Below are positions 52,257-59,031 of a DNA stretch of 64,000 bases, in pieces. The notes beneath the pieces are model-generated. The model made no database searches. It was not told where the DNA came from and saw only the letters and a program-made list of their open reading frames with translations. Source of the stretch: Streptomyces sp. ISL-100 (lineage in GTDB: Bacteria; Actinomycetota; Actinomycetes; Streptomycetales; Streptomycetaceae). Every line of letters starts with the position of its first letter. The stretch's first letter is position 1. Both the position numbers and the translations under genes were made by a program. The stretch spans positions 27,747 through 91,746 of the forward strand of contig NZ_JAGGOK010000071.1 in assembly GCF_018614615.1 (NCBI RefSeq), read 5' to 3'.

Positions 52257-52355
52257 CTAGACGGCCCAACCTCGGGCCACGAGTAGCGCAACGGTCGTGA
52301 TCCACACTGCGACACCGAGGAACGTCACGAGGCGTTCCCAGCACCGCCGTCTCAC
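52257..52355 (-). CDS. 32-residue membrane peptide
   Basis: Starts GTG 52355, overlapping the preceding stop (GTGA). A basic N-terminus (VRRRCWERL) is followed by one hydrophobic helix, VTFLGVAVWITTVALLV, and a short ARGWAV tail. It is too short for standard gene finders; support is the coupled overlap and the clean single transmembrane segment. A role in superinfection exclusion or membrane targeting is conceivable but unsupported. Confidence 0.45.
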   Translation of the reverse strand: MRRRCWERLVTFLGVAVWITTVALLVARGWAV

Positions 52356-52591
52356 GTGTCCGCGCGGCACCGCTGGCACTCCGGAATCCGGCACGGGGGA
52401 CGGGGCGAACCGGGCGGGAGGTAGACCACACCAGACGCCACATCCCGCGCTCCGCCGTACTCGGTCCACCAGCCCTCGGGAGAGCCTGCGTACGGGCTGT
52501 CAGGGTCGTCTATGAGGCTGACTAGCTCCGGGGCCGGTAACGGCGTCTCCTGCTGTCTGCTGACTCTCGCCGGGACACTCACCGGGGGCAC
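52352..52591 (-). CDS. Hypothetical element protein
   Basis: 79 aa, overlapping the 71-aa gene upstream by 13 nt. It contains LPAPELVSLIDDPDSPYAG, GWWTEYGGARD and a C-terminal CRIPECQRC cluster that may bind zinc. No known family. It is part of the repressor transcription unit. Confidence 0.5.
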   Translation of the reverse strand: MPPVSVPARVSRQQETPLPAPELVSLIDDPDSPYAGSPEGWWTEYGGARDVASGVVYLPPGSPRPPCRIPECQRCRADT

Positions 52592-52794
52592 CGTACGGCG
52601 TGCCGGTAGACGACGATCGGCGCACCGGACTGCCTTTCGAGTGAGCCCCGGTGTACGCGCTCAAGACTCTTGATCGGTTGCTTACAGTCCGGGCACGTCT
52701 GACCAGCGGGCGCGTAGGTCGAATACTCGAACTCCCGTGCATCTGTGGTCAGTTGCGGTGTTTCGCTGGCCATCATCTCGCCGTCCCCTCGCAT
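52579..52794 (-). CDS. Small zinc-ribbon-like hypothetical protein
   Basis: 71 aa with a CPDCKQPIK half ribbon and an ending YRHAVRCPR. The upstream start MRGDGEMMASETPQ has an internal ATG alternative (MASETPQ). It belongs to the set of short Cys-containing proteins of the element. Function unknown. Confidence 0.5.
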   Translation of the reverse strand: MRGDGEMMASETPQLTTDAREFEYSTYAPAGQTCPDCKQPIKSLERVHRGSLERQSGAPIVVYRHAVRCPR

Positions 52795-52865
52795 TGCGTC
52801 GGAGCAGCGAGCATCCCGCCGGACGGCCAGCGGCTACAGGGACGGAACGTCCCCCTTTTCGGGCC

Positions 52866-54077
52866 TTAGTTGGCGACCCCCAAAAACTCGGCGAGGCGAC
52901 GCAGACCGACCGGCCGAGCACCGCCCTCCCACAGATCCGTCACGATGGCGACGGCCAGCGTGTGATGCCGCATCCAGCCGGGCGCAATCTGCCGTAGCCG
53001 CGTGAGGGCATTAACGGCACCCTCGGCATTCCCCAGGTCCGTATGCGCCCGCGCCACATCGAGCAATAGCCACGTGCGCCAGGAAGGGGGCGTGTCCGCG
53101 CTGAGCCGCATTCCCTTTGCAAGGTCTAGCGCTTCCTCGGGCCGCTCATGCTGGACAGCGAGGCGGACGCGTTCGATGCGTACAGACGACCGGCTGAATA
53201 CTGAGACCATTTTCCCGTCAGCCGGGGGCGGTAGCGCGGCCAGTTTCTTTGTCGCGTTCTCCGCCGTGGTCATCATTTCCCGCGCCTTGTCGTAGTCGCC
53301 GGAACGGGCGGCACTGGTCGCAGCCGACATGACCAACCCGCCCCACACGCGTACGCCCTCGGCACTGTCGTGGTGTTCCCGCTCCACTTGGTCGGCAGCG
53401 TAAACGGCTAGGTTCTCCGCGTCGCCCAAACGGTTCTGCCGCTGATAATTCCATGCGACGGAATTACTGATCATTGCGGACAGCAGCGGATCGGATGAAT
53501 CCCCGGCGGCGTTCATGGCGCGCTCAAGAGCAGACAGCGCTAGGTCAACCTTGCCGAGACGGATAGCGAGATGACCGGCCAATTGCAGTGACTTCCCCAA
53601 CGCGGACTGCCCCACCGCCCTTTCCTCGGAGTTCCCTATGGCGGCAGCAAAGCGAGCGTCGGCAATGATGCCCGGTAGTACGTCCATGAGGCGGCCGAAT
53701 TCGGCGTTGTGGTAGATGGTCCATGCGTCGGAAATCTCGCGCCGCAACAGCGAGGGTGTGAGCCGTTCCGTGTTCGTCGGCTCGGGCAGCGGAGCGAACA
53801 GCGGCGGCATGATCGCGCGGCGGACGGCTACGAGTTGGGGCGGGTCGGCCTCACCCGTAGAGGGCACTCCGGGCGGGTCCCCCAGTAGGGCAGTCAGTTC
53901 CACCCCGAGACCCTGCGCCAAGTCGTGCAGCGTCGGCAGTCGCGCGCTGTGCTTCCGCCTCTGCTCAAGCTTCTTGATCACGTCCACGGACACGTGAGAC
54001 CGCTCCGCCAACGCTTCCTGTGTCAGGTCAGCGATGCGGCGGAGACGTGCCAACCGGTCGCCCAGGTGCTCAGCCAT
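52866..54077 (-). CDS. XRE-family HTH repressor/regulator with TPR-like domain
   Basis: 403 aa from ATG 54077. Residues about 5-62 are an XRE helix-turn-helix (LARLRRIADLTQEALAERSHVSVDVIKKLE), then a Pro-rich linker and a long helical repeat region (AIRLGKVDLALSALERAM, ARSGDYDKAREMMTTAE) as in Streptomyces HTH-TPR regulators. A palindromic operator CTGACGCACCGTCAG lies at 54118, about 40 nt upstream of the start; a matching one is at 58857 before the leftward operon. It probably controls both, making it the lysogenic-type regulator of the element. Confidence 0.82.
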   Translation of the reverse strand: MAEHLGDRLARLRRIADLTQEALAERSHVSVDVIKKLEQRRKHSARLPTLHDLAQGLGVELTALLGDPPGVPSTGEADPPQLVAVRRAIMPPLFAPLPEPTNTERLTPSLLRREISDAWTIYHNAEFGRLMDVLPGIIADARFAAAIGNSEERAVGQSALGKSLQLAGHLAIRLGKVDLALSALERAMNAAGDSSDPLLSAMISNSVAWNYQRQNRLGDAENLAVYAADQVEREHHDSAEGVRVWGGLVMSAATSAARSGDYDKAREMMTTAENATKKLAALPPPADGKMVSVFSRSSVRIERVRLAVQHERPEEALDLAKGMRLSADTPPSWRTWLLLDVARAHTDLGNAEGAVNALTRLRQIAPGWMRHHTLAVAIVTDLWEGGARPVGLRRLAEFLGVAN

Positions 54078-54117
54078 GCAGCGAGGCTACGCCGCGAGAG
54101 GCAGTACGTCAGGTAAT

Positions 54118-54132
54118 CTGACGCACCGTCAG
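54118..54132. promoter_or_regulatory. Palindromic operator upstream of the repressor gene
   Basis: CTGACGCACCGTCAG is 14/15 symmetric, with an adjacent half site ACGTCAGGTAAT at 54106-54117. It matches the operator at 58857-58871. Confidence 0.7.
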
Positions 54133-54180
54133 ATATGGCTAGTTGCAGCGTGAACACGAGAATCACCTAGGAACGCAGAA

Positions 54181-54211
54181 CGCCCCCAACAGCGGGAAGC
54201 CATCGGGGGCG
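54181..54211 (-). terminator. Hairpin between capsid operon and repressor
   Basis: Arms CGCCCCC and GGGGGCG with a 17-nt loop. On the minus strand it follows the capsid operon and the 29-bp motif and precedes the repressor. The T-tract is weak. Confidence 0.55.
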
Positions 54212-54214
54212 AAC

Positions 54215-54243
54215 ACCACCCCTTGACGTTTAGGTGTGGTCGG
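54215..54243. repeat. 29-bp motif, copy 1
   Basis: ACCACCCCTTGACGTTTAGG, then TGTGGTCGG. It matches copy 2 at 57834 in 26 of 29 positions. The central part is itself a weak hairpin (CACCCCT/AGGTGTG). On the minus strand it lies just upstream of the 54181-54211 hairpin. Confidence 0.75.
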
Positions 54244-54530
54244 CTTGCGCGGGGGATCGCCTGCGGATCACAGGTGGCGATATCTCAAGGGGACGTTGGG
54301 GAGTCGGCACCCGTGGACCCGAGGCCGGCAAAAGTCGCACCTTTCGATCAAAGGTGCTCGGCTCACAGAACGCCACGGATGGTGACCAGTGAGCGTTTGG
54401 GCGACTTGGAAACCCGTAGCCAAGCAGAGCTGCTATACGCTTGCGATGCCCAAAAAGTTCGATTAAGAGGCATCCCCCACCCCACCCTTGGGCTACGGAA
54501 TGTCACCGTTAAATGCAAGGTGCCAGGTGT

Positions 54531-54701
54531 TCAGCGAGTGGTTCGCCGCTGCTTCTGTTCCGCCTGTCGCTTATGGAATTCGTCCCAAGACATGGTCGAA
54601 CCCATGCGGCAGGCACCCTCACGCAAGCCACGGAGAGGGCATCCAGGATTCAGCCCAACATGCCCGCACATCACGCACTTGATCTCACGCTGACTGTCCA
54701 T
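54531..54701 (-). CDS. 56-aa Cys-rich protein after the minor head gene
   Basis: Starts ATG 54701, overlapping the end of the MuF/VG15 gene by 17 nt in another frame. It has MDSQREIKCVMCGHVG, then NPGCPLRGLREGAC; the four cysteines suggest a zinc ribbon. The tail QKQRRTTR is basic. It closes the capsid operon; function unknown. Confidence 0.6.
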   Translation of the reverse strand: MDSQREIKCVMCGHVGLNPGCPLRGLREGACRMGSTMSWDEFHKRQAEQKQRRTTR

Positions 54702-55485
54702 CGCGTCGCGCCTTTCGCTCTGTATCGAACGCCTCTTGAAAGGCCCGTGCCTGGCTTGATCCAGAACCGGGCGTCGCCTTGAAGCGGGCCAGGTACTCAT
54801 CACGCTTTGCGGCATCCTCGGGGGGCATGGAAACGCCACGGAAAAGCGGGAGGGTCTGGCAGTGGCAACCCCGGTGGAATTGGTCAGGCTCCATGAACTT
54901 GGAATAGGCCGCCCCTCGGCTGGCAAGCATTGCGCAGAATCCGCATGGGTCGGTATCCGTCATGCGATACCACCCGATCACTTCGGCGTCATTCTCCCGA
55001 GCCTCGGCCAGCGCGTCACGGCCGCCCGATTCAGCGAGTCGGCCAGCGTCTAGGGCTAGGTTCCGTCCGGCGCTTTCCATCGTGTCGTCAAGGGACTTGA
55101 GGAAATCCGGATCGTCCAACCGGCCGCGCTTCATCTCTTCACGGAGCGGAGCGGTGTGGACGTAGTAACTCACCTTGGCCTTACCGGCCTCCGCCGCAGT
55201 GTCTCGGCTTTCCCATAGGTCGTCGTCGCCAGCGTCGCCAGCGTCGCCAGTAGCCGCTTTGCGGGCAGCCTGGTGATAGTTCACACCCTCGGCATATGAG
55301 CGACTGCGCGAGGCACTGACGAGAGTCTGAAACTCCCGGACCACGGCCGGTGATCCCTCGGCCGCTCGCTGCGGAGACAGGCCACGCCACCAGGACGCGA
55401 CCCGCTCCACAAGCGATTGGGAAAGGTCCACCTGAGCTTGGTAATACGCCTGCGATGCGGCGTTGAACTCAGATTGACGACTCAC
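54685..55485 (-). CDS. MuF/VG15-type minor head protein
   Basis: 266 aa, GTG 55485 overlapping the scaffold stop by 1 nt. The N-terminal region is helical (FNAASQAYYQAQVDLSQSLV). The C-terminal signature TDPCGFCAMLASRGAAY, then FHRGCHCQTLPLF, is typical of VG15/MuF-like minor capsid proteins of actinophages, which are ejected or act near the portal. Its presence with a capsid and scaffold gene, but without a portal gene, is notable. Expressed after the major capsid and scaffold genes. Confidence 0.82.
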   Translation of the reverse strand: MSRQSEFNAASQAYYQAQVDLSQSLVERVASWWRGLSPQRAAEGSPAVVREFQTLVSASRSRSYAEGVNYHQAARKAATGDAGDAGDDDLWESRDTAAEAGKAKVSYYVHTAPLREEMKRGRLDDPDFLKSLDDTMESAGRNLALDAGRLAESGGRDALAEARENDAEVIGWYRMTDTDPCGFCAMLASRGAAYSKFMEPDQFHRGCHCQTLPLFRGVSMPPEDAAKRDEYLARFKATPGSGSSQARAFQEAFDTERKARRDGQSA

Positions 55486-55961
55486 TACAGCTCCCGCGAC
55501 TTCCGGATAATCCGGCCGACGATTCCACCGGAGTTTGAATCATTGGGGTCCAGGCCACCCATTCCGAGACCCGACGTACGCGCGTCGGCATACTTGGCCA
55601 GCGTCGCGGCTTCCGTTGCTAGCTCCTCGGCAGTCTCGCCACGCAGGAACGGCATTAGCTCATCAGGCAACCCGTGACGGCGGGCGGCGCGTTCACGCTC
55701 TAGCGCTACCTCGGCGGCCTTTACGCGCGCTTCTGCGTCGTCCAACTGCGTATTAAGTTGCTGGCGCAGATCCTCGGAAGTGCGGAGCGCCGAAGAGGCT
55801 TGCTCTACTTCCGCCCGCAGGTCATCCAGCGAGGGGCCCTCAGTGCCCGTAGGCGGGGTGGAATCAATCTCGGGGACCGATTCCACCTCCGGTGCCTCAA
55901 CAGGGCTTCCAGCGGACTCCCGTGGCGTCTCTGGCGTGTTCTCTACCTCAGCCACAATCAC
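55485..55961 (-). CDS. Capsid scaffold-like coiled-coil protein
   Basis: 158 aa. A disordered acidic N-terminus (PETPRESAGSPVEAPEVES), then a coiled coil (LRAEVEQASSALRTSEDLRQ and ARVKAAEVALERERAA), then LPDELMPFLRGETAEELATEA and a basic C-terminus. The architecture and position between the MCP and the MuF gene match phage scaffold proteins (gp6-like). No protease domain is fused to it. Confidence 0.75.
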   Translation of the reverse strand: MIVAEVENTPETPRESAGSPVEAPEVESVPEIDSTPPTGTEGPSLDDLRAEVEQASSALRTSEDLRQQLNTQLDDAEARVKAAEVALERERAARRHGLPDELMPFLRGETAEELATEAATLAKYADARTSGLGMGGLDPNDSNSGGIVGRIIRKSREL

Positions 55962-55966
55962 CCTCC

Positions 55967-56839
55967 TTACGCGGGCGGAGTCGCCAGCTTGAGACCCACC
56001 GAACGCTGAGTGTCTAGAACGGTTGCGCCCACGAACGCCTCAACAATGCTGCGCTCCTGTCGGCTCTCGCCCTCGAACGCCACAAACCAAGTCATCGCGT
56101 AACTCTGGCCGTCCTCATCGGTCGCCGACGCGCCGTTAACCGAATACGGCTTAGCAGGTGCCTTGATAGCAGCGGCGAAAGCCTCACGGGTCATTGCAAC
56201 AGCGCCCGTGATATACGGCGTCATGTAGATATCGAACCCGTGAAGGCGGCCCACAATCGCGTCACGGAGAGCGGACGGCGAACCGGCAGAATCGACATTC
56301 GAGAGATTCGGGTCCATCAGGAGAACGCGCTTGATCTTCGGATCAACCACCAGGACACGCGACTTTGCGTCAACCTCGCGGGTGTCGAGAATCTCGCCAG
56401 CCTCGGTAATCGCGTCACGAGGGTTAGCCGGATCAATCGTCAGCGTGCCAGCGTCGATAACCGGCTGAATAGCCCCGGCAATCTCCTTCTCAACACGCTT
56501 AGCCACACCGGCAACCTGCGGCATAAGGACCTGTGCGCTGAAGTTCTCGACATTCAGCGTCATGTCCTTAGCCGACAGCTCGATTCCGCTCATCGCGTGA
56601 GTGTTGAGCTTTACGGGAACCGTCTGCTCATTGAGCGTACTGGTTACAGCGGACGTGGAGCCGGTGAACGGCTGTGCCTCAATCACGCGGGGAACGCGCA
56701 CCCGCACTGTGTCGCCTCGGCCACCGGCAAACTCTGCCTCGGCGTCGCGGAATACGAGACGACCTAGAACTAGCTCAGCCTTTAGCAGCGAAGCGGCATT
56801 CTTAGCGACTACGTCACTTACGGCGAAGATGTTAGCCAT
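55967..56839 (-). CDS. P22-type major capsid protein
   Basis: 290 aa. The sequence matches the P22 coat-like/HK97-fold capsid family: N-terminal ASLLKAELVLGRLVFRDAEA, VRVRVPRVIEAQPFTGS, ELSAKDMTLNVENFSAQVLM, and the C-terminal FVAFEGESRQERSIVEAFVGA. It would form the icosahedral shell. Shorter than P22 coat (430 aa), as in many actinophages. Second gene of the capsid operon, 5 nt before the scaffold start. Confidence 0.85.
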   Translation of the reverse strand: MANIFAVSDVVAKNAASLLKAELVLGRLVFRDAEAEFAGGRGDTVRVRVPRVIEAQPFTGSTSAVTSTLNEQTVPVKLNTHAMSGIELSAKDMTLNVENFSAQVLMPQVAGVAKRVEKEIAGAIQPVIDAGTLTIDPANPRDAITEAGEILDTREVDAKSRVLVVDPKIKRVLLMDPNLSNVDSAGSPSALRDAIVGRLHGFDIYMTPYITGAVAMTREAFAAAIKAPAKPYSVNGASATDEDGQSYAMTWFVAFEGESRQERSIVEAFVGATVLDTQRSVGLKLATPPA

Positions 56840-56842
56840 GGG

Positions 56843-57085
56843 TTAGACCCCCTCGGATAGAACGGTGTTCGTCGGCTGTGCCTTGCGGTAATCGGTCACG
56901 ATGTTGAGCACAGCGATAAGGCCGTGAACCGACTCGCGTACGTCGTCAGCGGTCACGAGGTCATCGCAAAGCAGCTCGACCGCGAATAGGCGGTGCGCGT
57001 CAAGGACGGCGTACGGGTCGGTGACCACGCCCGCGCGATACTGGTTAAAGGCGAACTGAGCGTCAGCCTTGAGGTCAGGGGACAT
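56843..57085 (-). CDS. Small acidic protein, first gene of capsid operon
   Basis: 80 aa from ATG 57085; a TTG 12 nt upstream is in frame. It is helical (FAFNQYRAGVVTDPYAVLDA, LLCDDLVTADDVRESVHGLI) and ends TNTVLSEGV. There is no clear ribosome site, and a terminator hairpin ends only 22 nt upstream, so its expression may be conditional. Function unknown. It is followed 3 nt after its stop by the MCP gene. Confidence 0.6.
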   Translation of the reverse strand: MSPDLKADAQFAFNQYRAGVVTDPYAVLDAHRLFAVELLCDDLVTADDVRESVHGLIAVLNIVTDYRKAQPTNTVLSEGV

Positions 57086-57106
57086 GCATAATTCCAATCA
57101 AAATGA

Positions 57107-57145
57107 AACGCCCCCCAGTAGTCGCAATGACCACCAGGGGGCGTT
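57107..57145 (-). terminator. Leader terminator before the capsid operon
   Basis: Arms AACGCCCCC and GGGGGCGTT; on the minus strand the second arm runs into TTTCATTTTG. It ends 22 nt before ATG 57085. A second GC hairpin (GGGCCGG/CCGGCCC) lies at about 57174-57200. Confidence 0.75.
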
Positions 57146-57216
57146 ACCAACTAACCGCGCTATTTCTAAGGGGCGGGCCGGTTAACGTTCCCCGGCCCAT
57201 ATTCATAAGTAGCCGT

Positions 57217-57765
57217 CTACGCGGCCTTGGCACGATTGCGTCGTGCCCATTCCCGCTTGCGTGAGCGCTCCCGCTCGACCTTGCAGCCATCGCATATCTG
57301 CGGCCAGCGCCGAGACGAGACAGCGGGACGGGTGACGCTGAATTCATGTGCGCATTCACGGCATGTGCCGGTGAACCGCTTCTGCCCGTGGCTCATGTCC
57401 ACCCAACCGGCGGCCGTCGCCCAAGACTTGGTTACCGAAAGGGTCTGCGACTGTCGCCGGACAGCGATCCGGGTAAGGCGTTCAGCCGGGCTGTGTAGTT
57501 CCCACAGGGGTCGCCACGGGTCATCCATCGCATCGCGCAGCGAACGGGCCGCAGACGCCCGTACAGCGACCTCGGGGTAAGGCTGCGGCTCGTCCCCCTC
57601 ACGTCCCCGCGCACGATGCAACTCCCCATCCGCCTCGGCGGTTAGGTCGCGGACGATAAACCCGGCCTCTTCGATAGCGGCGCAGGCGGACATGGCGGAC
57701 GGGTCATATTCGATACCTAGGAGGGAAGCGGCGGACGCCCAATCGTGGGCACCGTAGAAGGACAC
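57217..57765 (-). CDS. Hypothetical Cys-containing element protein
   Basis: 182 aa from GTG 57765, chosen for GGAGG 7 nt upstream. The N-terminal YGAHDWASAASLLGIEYDP and a later RSLRDAMDDPWRPLWELHSPA region are unlike families I know. The C-terminal half holds TCRECAHEF and CDGCKVERERSRKREWARR, a zinc-ribbon-like pair followed by basic residues, so nucleic-acid binding is plausible. A leader hairpin (57786-57814) ends 20 nt upstream. Confidence 0.6.
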   Translation of the reverse strand: MSFYGAHDWASAASLLGIEYDPSAMSACAAIEEAGFIVRDLTAEADGELHRARGREGDEPQPYPEVAVRASAARSLRDAMDDPWRPLWELHSPAERLTRIAVRRQSQTLSVTKSWATAAGWVDMSHGQKRFTGTCRECAHEFSVTRPAVSSRRWPQICDGCKVERERSRKREWARRNRAKAA

Positions 57766-57785
57766 GGGAAACCTCCAAATGAGAA

Positions 57786-57814
57786 AACCCCCAGATTCCA
57801 GCCGGCTGGGGGTT
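57786..57814 (-). terminator. Leader terminator before the 182-aa gene
   Basis: Arms AACCCCCAG and CTGGGGGTT; on the minus strand followed by TTTTCTCATTT. It sits between the 29-bp motif (copy 2) and the GTG start at 57765, so the gene can be read only through or after this hairpin. Confidence 0.7.
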
Positions 57815-57833
57815 AGAGAATTCGAACGCATGA

Positions 57834-57862
57834 ACCACCCCTTAACGTTTAGGGGTGCTCGG
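57834..57862. repeat. 29-bp motif, copy 2
   Basis: ACCACCCCTTAACGTTTAGG, then GGTGCTCGG. It carries a perfect CACCCCT/AGGGGTG hairpin. As in copy 1, it lies just upstream (minus strand) of a terminator-like hairpin. Confidence 0.75.
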
Positions 57863-57871
57863 TGGAGCGTG

Positions 57872-57961
57872 TGTTGAGTGTCGATTGCGAAGAGAGTTTT
57901 ACCGAGCCTCTAGGGTTCTCTTATGGCTCTTGACTTTGATGTCGAGAATCAACACTCAACA
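57872..57961. other. Non-coding structured stretch
   Basis: Outer inverted repeat TGTTGAGTGT/ACACTCAACA (10/10) encloses about 70 bases with an inner AAGAGA/TCTCTT pair. The whole is AT-richer than its surroundings. No open frame is convincing. A promoter, small RNA or protein-binding site is possible. Confidence 0.45.
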
Positions 57962-57997
57962 TAAAGAGAGAAATCATCCCTCTCCCCGCTGTGCCCG

Positions 57998-58291
57998 TTA
58001 TCGCTTCCTCCGGTAGGCGGCGCGGTCCTTGCAGCGGCGCGAGCAGTAGACGGCCGGGCGGCCAATCCCCTTGTCCTGTACGGGCGTTACGCAGTCAGGA
58101 CCAGCGCAGCCACCGGCGGGGAACAGGAGGGCGTCAACGATCTCCAGCGCGGAAACGATGAATTCGTGCACCTCGGGCGCTGTGAGAGTGCCTGCGAATA
58201 GGGCCTCTCGCGCCGCCTCCTCTGCTTGCTGTATTTGACGGCGGATCATATGACGGCTTCCCTGGCCGAGGGGGGAAAGGTTGTTATTCAT
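57998..58291 (-). CDS. Small zinc-finger protein next to the repeat array
   Basis: 97 aa from ATG 58291 with AGGAGAC upstream. Helical N-terminus (IQQAEEAAREALFAGTL), then CAGPDCVTPVQDKG and YCSRRCKDRAAYRRKR: a C-x4-C ... C-x3-C zinc motif ending in a basic segment, like the CGNR-type or plasmid/phage DNA-binding fingers. Its promoter region is the phased repeat array, so it is a candidate ligand of that array. Function inferred only. Confidence 0.6.
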   Translation of the reverse strand: MNNNLSPLGQGSRHMIRRQIQQAEEAAREALFAGTLTAPEVHEFIVSALEIVDALLFPAGGCAGPDCVTPVQDKGIGRPAVYCSRRCKDRAAYRRKR

Positions 58292-58297
58292 TGAGTA

Positions 58298-58500
58298 GGT
58301 CTCCTCTAATGTCCGCTGAATGGGTAGCCGATTCCGCGTTAGTCCGCGCAATGGGTACCGGGGCGGAATGGTTTCCGCTTATGTCCGTAGGAAGTGATGG
58401 AGCATCCCGCGCTAGTCCGCGTAAGGGGTATGGCCCACGGGGTGATCCCCGCTCTAGTCCGCGCAAGGGGGAGGGCGTTCCGCTTTAGTCCGCCTAAGTT
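58298..58500. repeat. Six-copy helically phased direct-repeat array
   Basis: Six copies of about 24 bp, consensus TTCCGCGCTAGTCCGCGCAA then GGGG, anchored on GTCCG at 58311, 58342, 58383, 58415, 58457 and 58488. Centre-to-centre spacing is 31, 41, 32, 42 and 31 bp, that is, three or four helical turns. Each copy itself contains two TCCGC half sites about 11 bp apart. The array reaches the ribosome site of the gene starting at 58291. Confidence 0.8.
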
Positions 58501-58507
58501 GCCCAAA

Positions 58508-58541
58508 GAAACACCCCCGCCATCGTTGACGGGGGTGTTTC
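58508..58541. terminator. Strong bidirectional terminator beside the array
   Basis: Perfect arms GAAACACCCCCG and CGGGGGTGTTTC with a 10-nt loop; T-rich on both sides. It separates the repeat array from the 60-aa gene. Confidence 0.85.
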
Positions 58542-58563
58542 TGGGAGGGGGCGGCAGGAAGTC

Positions 58564-58746
58564 TTAAGCGATTCTCTCGGTGTAACCGACCAACAGCGCT
58601 AGCCGGGCTGCCTGTAGATCAGCCGAGTTCCCGAGGTTTGCGCGGAAGGCGCGCACAAGTCGGCCGCGCTTGCTCCGCTCCTCGGTCGCCCATGCATCCA
58701 TTCGGGCGCTAAGCGTTTCCAGGTCAAGGGTGTTCGTGATCGGCAC
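58564..58746 (-). CDS. Small helical protein under operator control
   Basis: 60 aa, GTG 58746 with GGAGG upstream. Largely helical: LDLETLSARMDAWATEERSK, then LVRAFRANLGNSADL and QAARLALLVGYTERIA. Its operator/promoter region contains the palindrome at 58857-58871. It might be an activator or excisionase-sized factor; no motif identifies it. Confidence 0.55.
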   Translation of the reverse strand: MPITNTLDLETLSARMDAWATEERSKRGRLVRAFRANLGNSADLQAARLALLVGYTERIA

Positions 58747-58856
58747 CGCGCTGCCTCCTCGCTGTCTCTCCTCGGCGGGGTTCCGATATGCAGAGAGGGG
58801 GCCGGTAAAGCGCCGCTCTCACTGGCCACTAGGGGAGTCGGTTAAGCGGTGCGTTT

Positions 58857-58871
58857 CTGACGGACCGTCAG
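58857..58871. promoter_or_regulatory. Palindromic operator of the leftward operon
   Basis: CTGACGGACCGTCAG is a perfect palindrome, followed by GTAAT, exactly like the half site at 54106. Another CCTGACGG half site is at 58890. It lies 111 nt upstream of the 58746 start and matches the operator before the repressor gene. Confidence 0.75.
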
Positions 58872-58985
58872 GTAATACTCGTGTGTACGCCTGACGGCCT
58901 AGCAGGCGTTCCCCGGTACGCGGTCCCATCGAGGCGCCGCAGGACGCTTAGGCGGGCTCCTGTGGCTTCCTGGGGGCAAAGCAAA

Positions 58986-59017
58986 GGGCCCCGCCCGGAT
59001 CACTCCGAACGGGGCCC
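58986..59017 (-). terminator. Terminator of the integrase gene
   Basis: Arms GGGCCCCG and CGGGGCCC with, on the minus strand, a TTTGCTTTG tail, 15 nt after the integrase stop. Confidence 0.85.
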
Positions 59018-59031
59018 TGATGTTGGCTTGC

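Larger units (their letters stand above)
54133..54530. other. Intergenic region of the element
   Basis: About 400 bases between the repressor gene and the 56-aa gene. It holds the hairpin at 54181-54211 and one copy of the 29-bp motif at 54215-54243. A plus-strand open frame passes through but has shadow-like composition (Cys/Arg/Pro/Ser-rich), so I do not call it. Confidence 0.55.

Noticed and set aside
54223..54693. Plus-strand frame of 156 codons in the element
   Set aside because: It overlaps the 56-aa gene and the end of the MuF gene in antisense and has shadow-like composition without a convincing ribosome site.
58298..58500. CRISPR array
   Set aside because: The intervals between repeats are only about 7-18 bp, alternate regularly with DNA turns and have no cas genes; it fits a protein-binding array instead.
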